From Rhodococcus spongiicola (lineage in GTDB: Bacteria > Actinomycetota > Actinomycetes > Mycobacteriales > Mycobacteriaceae): a DNA stretch of 64,000 bases. The notes under the pieces are model-generated. The model was not told where the DNA came from. It did not search any database and saw nothing but the letters and a program-made list of their open reading frames with translations. The stretch covers positions 1 to 64,000 of the forward strand of contig NZ_RKLN01000005.1 of assembly GCF_004011835.1 (NCBI RefSeq). Reading direction: 5' to 3'. The translations under genes were made by a program, and so were the position numbers. Of this stretch, positions 11,875 to 21,386 are shown one piece after another. How positions within the stretch are numbered: position 1 is the stretch's first letter; each line of letters starts with the position of its first letter.

Positions 11875-13047
11875 TCACACCCCCAATTCCCGTGCGATCA
11901 GCATCAACTGGACCTCGGTGGTGCCCTCGCCGATCTCGAGAATCTTGCTGTCGCGGTAGTGACGAGCCACCGAGTACTCGTTCATGAAACCGTATCCACC
12001 GAAAATCTGAGTGGCATCGCGCGCGTTGTCCATCGCGGCCTCGCTCGCGATCAGCTTCGCGATCGACGCCTGCTTCTTGAACGGCTTGCCCGACAACATC
12101 AATGCCGCGGCGTCGTAGTATGCGGTCCGCGCGACGTGGGCCCGCGCCTCCATGCGCGCGATCTTGAACTCGATGGCCTGGTTGGCGCCGATCGGGCGCC
12201 CGAACGCCTCCCGCTCCTTCGCGTAGCGGACGCTCTCGTCGACACAGCCCTGGGCGGCGCCGACCGACAGTGCCGCGATCGCGATACGACCCTCGTCAAG
12301 GATGCGGAGGAAGTTGGCGTAGCCACGTCCGCGCTCGCCGAGCAGGTTCGCCTCGGGGACCCGCACGTCCTGGAAGGTCAGCGGATGGGTGTCGGACGCG
12401 TTCCATCCGACCTTGTTGTAGGCCGGCTCGGCCGTGAATCCGGGGGTGGACGTCGGAACGAGGATCGTGGAGATCTCCTTCTTCCCGTTCTCCCCGATCC
12501 CTGTGACGGCGGTGACCGTGACCAGCTTCGTGATGTCCGTGCCCGAGTTGGTGATGAACTGCTTGCTGCCGTTCACGACCCATTCACCGTTGTCGAGCTT
12601 CGCGGTGGTGCGGGTACCGCTGGCGTCGCTACCCGCGCCTGGTTCGGTGAGGCCGAAGGCCGCCAAGGACTTGCCGCTCGTCAGCTGCGGCAGCCATTCC
12701 TGCTTCTGGTCCTCGTTGCCGAACCGGAACACTGGCATGGCGCCGAGCGAGACGCCGGCCTCGAGGGTGATCGCGACAGACTGGTCGACCTTGCCGAGTT
12801 CCTCGAGCGCAAGGCACAGGGCGAAGTAATCGCCACCCATGCCGCCGTACTCCTCCGGGAACGGCAGACCGAACAGCCCCATGTCGGCCATGCCGTCGAC
12901 CACCTCGTACGGGAAGGTGTGGTTGGCATCGTGTTCCGCGGAAACCGGTGCCACGACATTGCGTGCGAAGTCCCGGACGGTCTTCGCGAGCTGCTGGTAC
13001 TCGTCGGGCAGTGAGCCGGTGGACAGATACTCGGAAGCGGCAGTCAT
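11875..13047 (-). CDS. fadE19: Acyl-CoA dehydrogenase, probable isovaleryl-CoA dehydrogenase
   Basis: FAD-dependent dehydrogenase, 390 aa, the usual size. Signatures: [19 protein letters not shown] (ACAD signature 1, near residue 130), [20 protein letters not shown] (signature 2, near 345), and the FAD-adenine segment [19 protein letters not shown] at the C-terminus. Desaturates isovaleryl-CoA or a related branched acyl-CoA and passes electrons to ETF. The gene order matches fadE19 of M. tuberculosis. Its ATG overlaps the TGA of accA1. The substrate is inferred from the operon; a 2-methylbutyryl- or isobutyryl-CoA preference cannot be excluded. Confidence 0.9.
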   Translation of the reverse strand: MTAASEYLSTGSLPDEYQQLAKTVRDFARNVVAPVSAEHDANHTFPYEVVDGMADMGLFGLPFPEEYGGMGGDYFALCLALEELGKVDQSVAITLEAGVSLGAMPVFRFGNEDQKQEWLPQLTSGKSLAAFGLTEPGAGSDASGTRTTAKLDNGEWVVNGSKQFITNSGTDITKLVTVTAVTGIGENGKKEISTILVPTSTPGFTAEPAYNKVGWNASDTHPLTFQDVRVPEANLLGERGRGYANFLRILDEGRIAIAALSVGAAQGCVDESVRYAKEREAFGRPIGANQAIEFKIARMEARAHVARTAYYDAAALMLSGKPFKKQASIAKLIASEAAMDNARDATQIFGGYGFMNEYSVARHYRDSKILEIGEGTTEVQLMLIARELGV

Positions 13048-15155
13048 GACGCGACATCCTTCGTTTCGGGTTCGGGTGACTGTTCGGATTCGGTGGCGGG
13101 GTGGACCCGCGCGAGCGGTTGGTCGACCTTGACCTGGTCCCCGGCGGAGACGAGGACCTCGACGACCCCGTCGACCGGTGCGGACAGGGTGTGCTCCATC
13201 TTCATGGCCTCGACGACCACGATCGCTGTTCCGGCGGCGACTTGGTCGCCGGACAAGACGTCGACTGCGATGACCGCGCCGGGCATGGGGCTCGTGAGCT
13301 CAGCCTCACCAGCGTGCGCGTCGGCGCCGCGGACACTGGCCTCACGCAGATGCGAGACTGCCCAGGTTCCGCCGCCGCTCGCCAGCCACAACGTTCCGTC
13401 GTCCGGGTAGGACGTGGCCACGCGGTAGGTGTCGCTGCGTCCGTCGAGCACGACGACGAGAACACCGTCGTCGAGTCGCGCCGTGAGTGACCGGTTCTCG
13501 CCACCCTCGACACGAGTCTGGCCTTCAGCCGGTGTGCCCGTCATCAGAACATGCTCGGTCCGCTCCCCCGCCCGGAGCCGAAACGACAGCGGCTGTGGGC
13601 TACCCACGCGCCAACCGGTCGGCGCGTCCCACGGATCGGCACCGGTCCGCGTTCCCGCCGACCACAGCCCGAGCCAGTGGTACGCGGCCGCGGCGACAAG
13701 GACGTCGTCGCCGGCCGGCTCAGCGTGGAAATCGGCGACACGGCGGTCGAGCAGACCGGTGTCGAGGCGGCCGGCGCAGACATCGTCGTCGGCGAGCAGG
13801 AACCGGAGGAACTCGATGTTGGTGACGACCCCGAGCACCGCGGTGTCGGCGAGGGCCCGGTCGAGCCGCCGCAGTGCTTCCGCACGATCGGCGCCGTGTG
13901 CGATCACCTTCGAGAGCATCGGGTCGTAGTCGCTGCCGACGACGGTGCCTTCGTGCAAACCGGAGTCGACGCGCACACCATTGACGGGCGCCCCACCCGT
14001 CCGGCCGGGTTCGCTCAGGCCGACGACGGTGCCGCCAGTCGGCAGGAAACCGCGAGCAGGGTCCTCCGCGTACACGCGGGCCTCGATGGCGTGCCCGGTG
14101 AGCGAGACGTCGTCCTGGGTGAAGGCGAGCGGTTCACCAGCGGCGATCCGCACCTGCCACTCCACGAGGTCGAGTCCCGTCACCATCTCCGTGACCGGGT
14201 GCTCGACCTGCAGGCGGGTGTTCATCTCCATGAAGTAGAACTCGTCGGGGCGGTCGGACGACACGATGAACTCCACGGTGCCGGCTCCGGTGTAGTCGAC
14301 GCTGCGGGCGGTGTCGCACGCGGCGGCGCCGATGCGGGCTCGGGTCTCTTCGTCGAGCAGCGGGGAGGGTGCCTCCTCGATCACCTTCTGGTGCCTGCGC
14401 TGGAGACTGCATTCGCGCTCGCCCAGATGGACGACGTTGCCGTGGCCGTCGGCGAGGACTTGCACCTCGATGTGGCGGGGCCGCAGCACGAACCGCTCGA
14501 GGAAGAGGGTGTCGTCGCCGAACGCGGACGCGGCCTCGCGGCGCGCACTGACGAGAGCGTCCGACAGGTTGGCCGGATCCTCCACCAACCGCATGCCCTT
14601 GCCACCGCCACCGGCGGACGGCTTGACCAGCACCGGGTAGCCGATGTCGTCGGCGGCTGCGATCAGTTCGCCGTCGGACAGCCCCGGCTTCGCGATTCCC
14701 GGCACCACCGGGACGTCGTACGCGGCCACCGCGTTCTTCGCGGTGATCTTGTCGCCCATCACCTCGATGGCCCGTGCCGACGGGCCGAGGAACGCGATCC
14801 CGGCCGCCGCGCAAGCGGAGGCGAACGCGGTGTTCTCGGAGAGGAATCCGTAGCCGGGATGGATCGCCTGCGCACCCGTGCGCTTCGCCGCGTCGAGCAC
14901 CCGGTCGATGTCGAGATAGCTCTCGCGGGCGGGTGCGGGTCCGATCAGCACAGCGGTGTCGGCCTCGCGGACGTGCCGAGCACCGGAATCGGCCTCGCTG
15001 TAGACCGCGACCGAGCGGATGCCCATGCGTCGCAGCGTGCGGATCACCCGGACCGCGATCTCGCCGCGGTTGGCCACCAGGACCGTGTCGAACGCTGCGG
15101 AGTCGAACGCTGCGGAGTCGAACGCTGCGGAGTCGAAAGTTGTGGACTGAACCAT
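13044..15155 (-). CDS. accA1: Biotin-dependent acyl-CoA carboxylase alpha subunit (methylcrotonyl-CoA type)
   Basis: 703 aa. Biotin carboxylase domain starts at [24 protein letters not shown]-grasp motifs [35 protein letters not shown] and [14 protein letters not shown] follow; the C-terminal biotinyl domain carries EAMKMEH with the biotin lysine near residue 652. Carboxylates biotin for the AccD1 partner, consistent with 3-methylcrotonyl-CoA carboxylase in leucine degradation. The ATG at 15155 is chosen because GGCAGGA lies just upstream, 8 bases after the accD1 stop; longer upstream reading is antisense-style noise over accD1. The N-terminus before VLVANRGE is unusual: repeated DSAAF units from a 15-bp tandem repeat. 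Confidence 0.93.
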   Translation of the reverse strand: MVQSTTFDSAAFDSAAFDSAAFDTVLVANRGEIAVRVIRTLRRMGIRSVAVYSEADSGARHVREADTAVLIGPAPARESYLDIDRVLDAAKRTGAQAIHPGYGFLSENTAFASACAAAGIAFLGPSARAIEVMGDKITAKNAVAAYDVPVVPGIAKPGLSDGELIAAADDIGYPVLVKPSAGGGGKGMRLVEDPANLSDALVSARREAASAFGDDTLFLERFVLRPRHIEVQVLADGHGNVVHLGERECSLQRRHQKVIEEAPSPLLDEETRARIGAAACDTARSVDYTGAGTVEFIVSSDRPDEFYFMEMNTRLQVEHPVTEMVTGLDLVEWQVRIAAGEPLAFTQDDVSLTGHAIEARVYAEDPARGFLPTGGTVVGLSEPGRTGGAPVNGVRVDSGLHEGTVVGSDYDPMLSKVIAHGADRAEALRRLDRALADTAVLGVVTNIEFLRFLLADDDVCAGRLDTGLLDRRVADFHAEPAGDDVLVAAAAYHWLGLWSAGTRTGADPWDAPTGWRVGSPQPLSFRLRAGERTEHVLMTGTPAEGQTRVEGGENRSLTARLDDGVLVVVLDGRSDTYRVATSYPDDGTLWLASGGGTWAVSHLREASVRGADAHAGEAELTSPMPGAVIAVDVLSGDQVAAGTAIVVVEAMKMEHTLSAPVDGVVEVLVSAGDQVKVDQPLARVHPATESEQSPEPETKDVAS
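15087..15146 (-). repeat. 15-bp tandem repeat at the accA1 N-terminus
   Basis: Three identical units of GTCGAACGCTGCGGA at 15087, 15102 and 15117, and a diverged fourth at 15132. In frame they encode repeated DSAAF/DSTTF before the conserved biotin carboxylase start. Confidence 0.9.
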
Positions 15156-15163
15156 TCCTGCCC

Positions 15164-16708
15164 TCACATCCGGAAGACGCCGTAGGAAACCGGCTCGAGC
15201 GGCGCGTTTGCACACGCCGACAGCGCCAGCCCGACAACTGTTCTGGTATCGGCCGGGTCGATCACGCCGTCGTCCCACAACCGGGCCGTCGAGTAGTGAG
15301 GATTGCCTTGGGCCTCGTACTGGTCGCGAATCTCGTCGGGGTCCTTCCCGGACCCCACGGCGCCGAGCACGGACGCGGCCTGCTCGCCGCCCATGACGGA
15401 GATGCGCGCGTTGGGCCACATCCACAGGAACCGCGGCGAGTACGCGCGCCCGCACATCGAGTAGTTGCCCGCACCGTAGGAGCCACCGATCACGACCGTC
15501 AGCTTCGGCACCCGGGCGCACGCGACTGCGGTGACCATCTTGGCGCCGTGCTTGGCGATGCCACCGGACTCGTACTCGCGGCCGACCATGAACCCCGTGA
15601 TGTTCTGCAGGAATAGGAGCGGGATGCTGCGCTTGTCGCACAACTCGATGAAGTGTGCGCCCTTCATCGCCGACTCGCTGAACAGCACGCCGTTGTTGGC
15701 GACGATGCCGACCGGGTGCCCATGGATACGGGCGAACCCGGTAACCAGCGTCTTGCCGTACTCGGCCTTGAACTCCTGGAACTGTCCACCGTCCACCACT
15801 CGCTCGATGACTTCGCGGACGTCGTACGGAATCCGCGGGTCCGTCGGGACGACGTCATAGAGCTCGCTCTGGTCCGCGACGGGCGCGACCGTCTCGGCGA
15901 CATCCCACGGCCTCGGGGCGCGCGGGCCGAGTGTCGACACGATGTTCCGGACGATGCGCAGCGCGTCGCGGTCGTCGTCGGCGAGATGATCGGTGACACC
16001 GGACACCTTCGAGTGCAGATCGCCGCCACCGAGTTCCTCGGCCGTGACGACCTCACCGGTCGCCGCTTTCACCAGCGGCGGACCGCCGAGGAAGATCGTG
16101 CCCTGATTACGCACGATCACGGCCTCGTCGCTCATCGCCGGCACGTACGCCCCACCAGCCGTGCACGATCCGAGGACCGCCGCGATTTGTGCGATGCCCC
16201 TGGCGCTCATGGTCGCCTGGTTGTAGAAGATGCGTCCGAAGTGCTCCCGGTCCGGGAACACCTCGTCCTGCATCGGCAGGAACGCGCCGCCGGAGTCGAC
16301 GAGATAGATGCACGGCAGGTTGTTCTGCAGCGCGATCTCCTGCGCTCGCAGGTGCTTCTTGACCGTCATCGGGTAGTACGTGCCGCCCTTGACGGTGGCG
16401 TCGTTCGCGACGATCACGCACTCGCGGCCCGAGACCCGCCCGACGCCGCCGATGACGCCGGCGCCGGGGCACTCGTCGCCGTACATGCCGTTCGCAGCGA
16501 GCGGGGCGAGCTCGAGGAACGGGCTGCCCGGATCGAGCAGCGCATCGACCCGATCACGGGGCAACAGCTTGCCGCGCGCCACGTGGCGTTCGCGCGAACG
16601 CTCGCTGCCACCACGTGCCGCGACCTCGAGCTTTTCGCGCAGCTCCGCCACCAGTTCGAGGTGCTGTTCCCGGTTCGCAGACTGCGGCGGGTTTCGGAGG
16701 GTTGTCAC
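15164..16708 (-). CDS. accD1: Acyl-CoA carboxylase beta subunit (methylcrotonyl-CoA carboxyltransferase type)
   Basis: 514-aa carboxyltransferase that moves CO2 from biotin to the acyl-CoA. The crotonase-fold halves show [17 protein letters not shown] (near residue 180), [41 protein letters not shown] and [20 protein letters not shown] (near 400). This arrangement is typical of MccB/AccD1. The GTG start has GGGAGG upstream. First gene of the six-gene operon; it diverges from a TetR gene across 118 bp holding two palindromes, so repression by that TetR protein is likely. Propionyl-CoA carboxylase is the alternative, but the dehydrogenase, MaoC and CitE neighbours favour the leucine route. Confidence 0.92.
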   Translation of the reverse strand: MTTLRNPPQSANREQHLELVAELREKLEVAARGGSERSRERHVARGKLLPRDRVDALLDPGSPFLELAPLAANGMYGDECPGAGVIGGVGRVSGRECVIVANDATVKGGTYYPMTVKKHLRAQEIALQNNLPCIYLVDSGGAFLPMQDEVFPDREHFGRIFYNQATMSARGIAQIAAVLGSCTAGGAYVPAMSDEAVIVRNQGTIFLGGPPLVKAATGEVVTAEELGGGDLHSKVSGVTDHLADDDRDALRIVRNIVSTLGPRAPRPWDVAETVAPVADQSELYDVVPTDPRIPYDVREVIERVVDGGQFQEFKAEYGKTLVTGFARIHGHPVGIVANNGVLFSESAMKGAHFIELCDKRSIPLLFLQNITGFMVGREYESGGIAKHGAKMVTAVACARVPKLTVVIGGSYGAGNYSMCGRAYSPRFLWMWPNARISVMGGEQAASVLGAVGSGKDPDEIRDQYEAQGNPHYSTARLWDDGVIDPADTRTVVGLALSACANAPLEPVSYGVFRM

Positions 16709-16749
16709 GTCACCGTCCTCCCGGAGGTTCCCCGGTTACCATCATTCAA

Positions 16750-16790
16750 GTTAATTTCGACTAACTGAACAAAGGTTATCCATGATTAAC
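16750..16790. promoter_or_regulatory. Twin GTTA-N8-TAAC operators between accD1 and tetR
   Basis: Two 16-bp inverted-repeat sites with the same ends, GTTA-N8-TAAC, at 16750-16765 and 16775-16790. Centres are 25 bp apart. They sit in the divergent promoter region, which is the expected place for a TetR dimer to control both itself and the accD1 operon. Confidence 0.65.
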
Positions 16791-16826
16791 TGAGTTGTCC
16801 AGATCACACACTCCAGGGAACGCGAC

Positions 16827-17480
16827 ATGACCGACCTCGGACCCGACACGCGCAAACAGGCTCACGACGGCAGACCCGCGAACCGCCGCAGCCGCGCGAA
16901 GGCCGACCGACGGCGCGAGCTGCTGCGTGCCGCGGCTCGACTCATCGCCCAGCGTGGTTTCCCAGGGGTGCGACTCGAAGACATCGGCGCGGCGGTCGGC
17001 ATCAGCGGACCCGCCGTCTACCGGCACTTCCCGAACAAGGACGCGCTGCTCGTGGAACTGCTCACCGACATCAGCGAGCGCCTGCTCGCCGGGGGTGAGG
17101 AGGTGGTCGCACGGGCAGCCGATCCCGTGACCGCGCTCGAGGAACTCGTCGACTTCCATCTCGACTTCGCGCTCACCGAACCGGACCTCATTCGGGTTCA
17201 GGATCGCGATCTCCATTCTCTTCCGGACGAGGCACGCCACCGCGTCAGGCAGACCCAGCGGCGCTACGTCGAGATCTGGGTGGAGGTGCTACGGCGAATC
17301 GACCCGGGCCAGGACGCGACGCGAGCCCGCATTGCTGCGCATGCGACGTTCGGGCTCATCAACTCCACTCCGTACAGCGCGGCGTCCCCGTCCGCCGAGG
17401 GGGGAGCGGACGGGGACCCGACCCGCGCGGTGCTGCGGCGCATGGCACTGGCCGCACTTCCGCCGGGCGTGGTGCGGTGA
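16827..17480 (+). CDS. TetR regulator of the branched-chain/leucine operon (Rv2506-like)
   Basis: 217 aa. N-terminal TetR helix-turn-helix at about residues 29-75 (RRELLRAAARLIAQRGFPGV, DIGAAVGISGPAVYRHFPNK), then a helical ligand domain with FHLDFALTEPDLIRVQDRDLH. Divergent from accD1 with twin operators between them. M. tuberculosis has a TetR gene (Rv2506) beside the same operon that controls branched-chain keto-acid catabolism; orthology is inferred from position and general similarity. The ATG at 16827 has AGGGAA upstream. The ligand is probably an acyl-CoA pathway intermediate (inference). Confidence 0.88.
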   Translation: MTDLGPDTRKQAHDGRPANRRSRAKADRRRELLRAAARLIAQRGFPGVRLEDIGAAVGISGPAVYRHFPNKDALLVELLTDISERLLAGGEEVVARAADPVTALEELVDFHLDFALTEPDLIRVQDRDLHSLPDEARHRVRQTQRRYVEIWVEVLRRIDPGQDATRARIAAHATFGLINSTPYSAASPSAEGGADGDPTRAVLRRMALAALPPGVVR

Positions 17481-17496
17481 CCCGGAGCCGGCAGAT

Positions 17497-17760
17497 TCAG
17501 GTCCGGCGGCTCGTGAGCGACGTGTAGACGAGCGTGAGAGCAACGGCCGCCGCGATGCTGATGATCCAACGCCACCAGTCGATTCCAGGGGTATCGCCAG
17601 TGTCGCTGATCATTCCCCACACCCAGTAGCCGATGAGCGCGCCTGCGATGCCGATGATCACCGTGATGACCCAGCCTATCGCCTGTTTGCCTGGAATCAC
17701 CAGACGGGCGAGCACGCCGATCACGGCACCGAAGATGATCAGCCCGATGACTTCACCCAT
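17497..17760 (-). CDS. GlsB/YeaQ/YmgE-type small membrane protein
   Basis: 87-aa integral membrane protein of the transglycosylase-associated/GlsB stress family. MGEVIGLIIFGAVIGVLARL is the first of about three membrane segments, followed by VIPGKQAIGWVITVIIGIAGA and a third helix near 65-80. The ATG at 17760 is chosen because GGAAGGAG lies about 7 bases upstream; the longer open frame has no family similarity. Role in envelope stress is known only at family level. It ends 17 bp from the convergent TetR gene. Confidence 0.85.
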   Translation of the reverse strand: MGEVIGLIIFGAVIGVLARLVIPGKQAIGWVITVIIGIAGALIGYWVWGMISDTGDTPGIDWWRWIISIAAAVALTLVYTSLTSRRT

Positions 17761-17886
17761 GTTCGGCTCCTTCCGTCCGCCACCATCCAGGCGGATGCAC
17801 CTCCGCCCTGGCCCGACGCTATGGTTCGGGTCCAAGCCCTGCCGGACGATCAAGCGAATCGTTGTACGAGCGAGTCCGTCAGGGAT

Positions 17887-17921
17887 TTTCGCGCTGGGAC
17901 TTTCGCGCTGGGACTTTCGCG
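17887..17921. repeat. 14-bp tandem repeat upstream of the GlsB-like gene
   Basis: TTTCGCGCTGGGAC occurs at 17887-17900 and 17901-17914, with a further half unit to 17921. The 240-bp intergenic stretch around it (17761-18000) shows no gene. Confidence 0.8.
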
Positions 17922-18000
17922 GCCCGTCAGGTCCGATCAACCAGTGCGCCGGACAACTCACGCATGTTCGCGCCGTGGATCTCCCGGCGACCGTCAACAG

Positions 18001-18681
18001 TCACTTGTGTGCGCCGCGACGGTCTGCGTCGGTGAGCCCTACGGACGGCGGCATCCGGGACAAGACGCCCGCGAGGGTCGCACCCCACAGCGCCGCCAGC
18101 CACAACGCGTTCAGTCCGAGTACTCGGTGCGCAGAGGCTCCGAGAACAACGCCGATCACCATCGCCAGCCATTGAAGGAAGTGCCGCACCCACCCCCAGC
18201 GTTCGCCACCGGTCAGAGCGGTCACGAGGCGCTGCGCCATCTTCACGAGCGTCCCGGTCATGTAGGTGAGGGTGACGCTCACGTCGGCCTCGCGCTCGAA
18301 GGTCGCGTTCTCGGCGCCCATCGCGAGGACCATCAGACTGACCGCGACGGGTGTCGCACCCAGAGCGTGTGTTGCAGCTGCAAGTATGAGCAGCCCGGTT
18401 ACGAACACCATGACGGTGGGGCGATGACGAGGACCGGCTGTTCGGCCCGTGAGCGACCCTGCCATCACCCCGAGGACGTACAGGGCGACGATTCCGACAA
18501 CGGTGAACGCCGTTGCGAAGGAGCCGTCGGCCATTGCGACCGCGAGCCTGGTGGAGTTACCGCTCATGAACGAGACGAAGTAGCCACCGAGCGTGAGGAA
18601 TCCCAGCGCATCTACGAATCCGGCCATGCCGGACAGGAGCAATGCGACAATTGCGACACCTCGGGGGTTGCGGAGGGCCAT
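18001..18681 (-). CDS. DUF1275 (YoaK family) membrane protein
   Basis: 226 aa, about six hydrophobic segments. The family hallmark is the N-terminal SGMAGFVDALGFLTLGGYFVSFMSGNSTRL, with SFMSGNSTR near residue 38, and later TYMTGTLVKMAQRLV. Function is unknown; some relatives have been suggested to be small transporters. No operon partner: a degraded methyltransferase fragment lies upstream and 240 bp of intergenic sequence downstream. Confidence 0.88.
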   Translation of the reverse strand: MALRNPRGVAIVALLLSGMAGFVDALGFLTLGGYFVSFMSGNSTRLAVAMADGSFATAFTVVGIVALYVLGVMAGSLTGRTAGPRHRPTVMVFVTGLLILAAATHALGATPVAVSLMVLAMGAENATFEREADVSVTLTYMTGTLVKMAQRLVTALTGGERWGWVRHFLQWLAMVIGVVLGASAHRVLGLNALWLAALWGATLAGVLSRMPPSVGLTDADRRGAHK

Positions 18682-18739
18682 GCCTGGACGATAGTCCCGG
18701 TAGCACCCATCGCGCCTGGTCGGCGGTTTGAAGGTCTGG

Positions 18740-18905
18740 TCTGATCTGCGACAATTCCGGCTACTTCCCAGCCATGCCGTGCCAGATAGATCGAGTTGTC
18801 GCCTGTGCCGCAGCCGACGTCCACCGCCGTCCCGGCGGGAAGCTCTGCGACGAGAGATTGCAGGCTTCTCGCAAGCTGTTTCGTGTCATGTACAGAGTGG
18901 GCTTC
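18740..18905 (-). pseudogene. Remnant of a class I SAM-dependent methyltransferase
   Basis: A short stretch in one frame reads AELPAGTAVDVGCGTGDNSI then YLARHGWEVAGI, the SAM-binding motif I of methyltransferases. It lacks the rest of the fold: similarity stops after about 35 residues, before the DUF1275 gene. No usable start or full domain remains, so this is taken as a decayed fragment between the MarR and DUF1275 genes. Confidence 0.6.
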
Positions 18906-19476
18906 ACACCCTGGGACGGTCCCGTTCTGCCGTGGCCTCACGAATCCCGCCTGTGTCGGACGCCCCACAGGCTCCGTCGAGTTGCGCAGTGATCGCGTAT
19001 GCGGCGGTTCGGAGCGCCTGCTGTTCCGCGGTGCCGAGGGCGTCGAAGACCAGGTTGCGCACGGCCGCTACGTGGCCGGGGGCCGCGGTAGTCAGATGGG
19101 CGAGTCCCTCGTCGGTGAGGATTGCGTTGGTGAAGCGACCGTCCGTGGGGTCCGGCTCGCGTCGGACGTAGCCGCGCTTCTCGAGCCGCCTCATGAGGTG
19201 GGACAGGCGGGAGAGCTCGGAGTTCGCGATGACCGCCAGGTTGCTCATCCGGGCGGTGTGGTTCGGCTGGTCGGAAAGGCCGGCCAGTACGTAGTACTCC
19301 ACGAAGCTGAGGCCGGCGTCGCACTGCAGCTGTGCGCCCAGCGCTGCGGGCAGCTTGGCGAGAAGCAGGTTGAGGGCGTGCCAGGTGTCGAGCTCATCGG
19401 CGGTCAGCCAGCGAACCTCCTCGGCCACCGCGTCGGCCGGCGGGGCGTGGAGGCACCGTTCGTCGGTGGTGTCCAT
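18904..19476 (-). CDS. MarR-family transcriptional regulator
   Basis: 190 aa. Winged helix at residues about 55-125: LSFVEYYVLAGLSDQPNHTA, RMSNLAVIANSELSRLSHLM, RRLEKRGYVRREPDPTDGRF and the wing NAILTDEGLAHL. Divergent from a flavin reductase/DoxX pair across a 119-bp spacer with two matching palindromes, so the likely role is local repression of those genes relieved by a small phenolic, oxidant or electrophile (inference). The ATG at 19476 has no strong ribosome binding site. Confidence 0.9.
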   Translation of the reverse strand: MDTTDERCLHAPPADAVAEEVRWLTADELDTWHALNLLLAKLPAALGAQLQCDAGLSFVEYYVLAGLSDQPNHTARMSNLAVIANSELSRLSHLMRRLEKRGYVRREPDPTDGRFTNAILTDEGLAHLTTAAPGHVAAVRNLVFDALGTAEQQALRTAAYAITAQLDGACGASDTGGIREATAERDRPRV

Positions 19477-19502
19477 GGCATCAGTGTAGGAAAAGAGGCA
19501 TG

Positions 19503-19555
19503 ACTTGAACGTTCATGCAACTTGTGCAACTGTGGTGTTACTTGAAAGTTCAAGT
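19503..19555. promoter_or_regulatory. Two MarR-type operators
   Basis: ACTTGAA-AG-TTCAAGT at 19540-19555 is a perfect 7-bp-arm palindrome. ACTTGAA-CG-TTCATGC at 19503-19518 is a weaker copy, 37 bp away. Both lie between the divergent MarR and FMN-reductase genes. Confidence 0.65.
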
Positions 19556-19595
19556 GATGGCCCGTGCGGGTCGTCAGCAAAGGAGCAACGGTTCG

Positions 19596-20177
19596 ATGAG
19601 TGACCTGAAGATCGCCGTCATCCTGGGCAGTACCCGCCCGGGCCGGAACGGGAAGGCAGTGGCGGACTGGGTGGTGGAGCGCACCAAGGGTCGCGCCGAC
19701 GCGACCTACGAACTGGTGGATCTGGCCGACTTCCCGCTGCCGCACCTGGACGAGCCGATCCCCGCGATAATGGGGCAGTACCAGCACGCCCACACCCAGG
19801 AATGGGCAGCCAAGATCGACGGGTACGACGGTTTCGTCTTCATCATCGGGGAGTACAACCATTCGATGCCGGGCGTGCTGAAGAACGCGGTCGACTACCT
19901 CCAGGCGGAGTGGCACGACAAGGCCGCCGCGCTGGTGGGTTACGGCGGCGGCGGGGGCGCGCGCGGTGTGGAGCACATGCGCGGTGTGCTGAGCGAGGTT
20001 CGGATCGCACACGTGCAACAGTCGATGGCGTTCTCCATGCACACCGACTTCGAGAACTTCACCACGTTCAGGCCTGCCGATCTGCACTTGGACTACCTCG
20101 GCAGGATGCTCGACCAGCTCGAGTCCTGGGGACGGGCCCTGCGCACCGCTCGCGTCCGGAACGAGTTGGCGGCATGA
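19596..20177 (+). CDS. NADPH-dependent FMN reductase (NAD(P)H quinone/azoreductase-like)
   Basis: 193-aa flavodoxin-fold enzyme. IAVILGSTRPGRNGKAVADW near residue 6 is the phosphate loop for FMN, and FIIGEYNHSMPGVLKNAVDYL near 85 is the family signature. Reduces flavin, quinones or related acceptors with NAD(P)H. ATG at 19596 follows AAAGGAG; the longer in-frame extension would run through the operator region. Overlaps the DoxX gene by ATGA, and both are probably controlled by the adjacent MarR protein. Confidence 0.9.
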   Translation: MSDLKIAVILGSTRPGRNGKAVADWVVERTKGRADATYELVDLADFPLPHLDEPIPAIMGQYQHAHTQEWAAKIDGYDGFVFIIGEYNHSMPGVLKNAVDYLQAEWHDKAAALVGYGGGGGARGVEHMRGVLSEVRIAHVQQSMAFSMHTDFENFTTFRPADLHLDYLGRMLDQLESWGRALRTARVRNELAA

Positions 20178-20554
20178 ACGTAGTCGTATGGATCGTCACC
20201 GGCCTCCTCGCCGCCATGTTCCTGATGGCCGGCAGCATGAAACTGCTCAAGTCCAAGGACGATCTGGTCGCGTCCAACCAGTCAATGCACTGGGCCAAGG
20301 ATTTCCCTGCGGGGCTCTTCAAGTTCATCGGCGCTGCTGAGGTCGCGGCGGCGTTCGGGCTGATCCTGCCCGGCGCGTTCGGCATCGCCACGTGGCTGGT
20401 ACCGGCCGCGGCGATAGGTCTCGTCGTGGTCATGATCGGAGCTGCGATCACCCACCTGCGGCACAAGGAGTACCCAAACGTCGTGATGAACCTGGTACTG
20501 CTCGCGGCAGCACTGTTCGTGGCGATCGAGCGGATAGGCCCGCAGAGCTTCTGA
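20174..20554 (+). CDS. DoxX-family membrane protein
   Basis: 126 aa, four hydrophobic segments beginning VVVWIVTGLLAAMFLMAGSM with KLLKSKDDL following, as in DoxX/SURF4-like proteins. Translationally coupled to the FMN reductase (ATGA). DoxX proteins are linked to redox/thiol stress at the membrane in mycobacteria; the partner reductase and MarR regulator here fit a quinone or oxidant response (inference). Confidence 0.87.
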   Translation: MNVVVWIVTGLLAAMFLMAGSMKLLKSKDDLVASNQSMHWAKDFPAGLFKFIGAAEVAAAFGLILPGAFGIATWLVPAAAIGLVVVMIGAAITHLRHKEYPNVVMNLVLLAAALFVAIERIGPQSF

Positions 20555-20570
20555 CGTCTCGAGCACTGAC

Positions 20571-20627
20571 GTAAGCCGCGACCGACCCCGCCCCGAGCCA
20601 CTCGGGGCGGGGTCGGTCGCGGCTTAC
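20571..20627. terminator. Very strong bidirectional terminator hairpin
   Basis: A perfect 27-bp stem with a 3-base loop (arms 20571-20597 and 20601-20627) fills the gap between the convergent doxX and eutC genes. Each arm starts GTAAGCCGCGACCGACCCC. Confidence 0.85.
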
Positions 20628-20633
20628 GGAAAC

Positions 20634-21386
20634 CTAGAGCTCGAGGATCGGGGACGGGGAAGCCAGCGGGTCCGCTCGGGAGGTGTCCTTGAGCGCGACG
20701 CCCGAGCGTCCCAGCCGCCGGGCCCCGTCGACCAGCGCGGACACGACAAGCGCGGCGTCCCGGTAGCCGAGGCCGTCGGGGGGATGGATGTTCGAGACGC
20801 AATTACGGTCGGCATCGACACGGCCCGGAACCGGCAGGTGGGTGAGGTAGATCCCCAGGCTGTCCGCCACCGACAGGCCGGGGCGTTCCCCGATCACGAC
20901 GAGCACGGTGGCGACGCCGAGCGCCTGCCCGACGTGGTCGCCGAGGGCAACCCGTGCCTCCGTCGCGATCACCGGTGTCGCGATGCGGTACCGCTCCCCC
21001 AGCACCTCGACGAGTTCAGCGAGCAGTGTCGCCCCATGGTCGGTCAACGCTCGGGGCGAGAGGCCGTCGGCGAACACGACACCAATGTCGGCACCCGCGC
21101 CGGAAACCGAATCGAGTGAGGTGGGGATGCGGCCGAGGTCCGGTCGGCGCAGGTATTCGCTGCGATCGCGGGCACGGCTGTGCACGACGATTGGAGCCCC
21201 GACCCCGACGCCCGCGACCTGCGCGGCGAACGTCTCCACGTCGAGTGGTTCGTGCACGGCGTCGCGTGCTGCCGAGTGGGCGGCCCGGAGTTCGAGCACG
21301 CGCCGGGTAGGAAGTGCGTTACCGGCGCGCCCGAGTCCGATCCGTGCCCGGGTGGTGTTCCGCAGCTCTGCCCATGCATCGGTCAT
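20634..21386 (-). CDS. eutC: Ethanolamine ammonia-lyase small subunit
   Basis: 250 aa. Partner of EutB in the adenosylcobalamin-dependent split of ethanolamine to acetaldehyde and ammonia. Family features: RARIGLGRAGNALPTRRVLELRAAHSAARDAVH at the N-terminus, VVFADGLSPRALTDHG, VLVVIGERPGLSVADSLGIYLT and SNIHPPDGLGYRDAA near the C-terminus. Its ATG overlaps the eutB stop. No carboxysome-shell genes or eutA reactivase are present, so this is the short cytosolic form found in actinobacteria. Confidence 0.95.
   Translation of the reverse strand: MTDAWAELRNTTRARIGLGRAGNALPTRRVLELRAAHSAARDAVHEPLDVETFAAQVAGVGVGAPIVVHSRARDRSEYLRRPDLGRIPTSLDSVSGAGADIGVVFADGLSPRALTDHGATLLAELVEVLGERYRIATPVIATEARVALGDHVGQALGVATVLVVIGERPGLSVADSLGIYLTHLPVPGRVDADRNCVSNIHPPDGLGYRDAALVVSALVDGARRLGRSGVALKDTSRADPLASPSPILEL

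Noticed and set aside
15156-15641. N-terminal extension of accA1 to an upstream start
   Set aside because: It would overlap most of the 3' end of accD1 in another frame; the biotin carboxylase N-terminus and ribosome site both support 15155.
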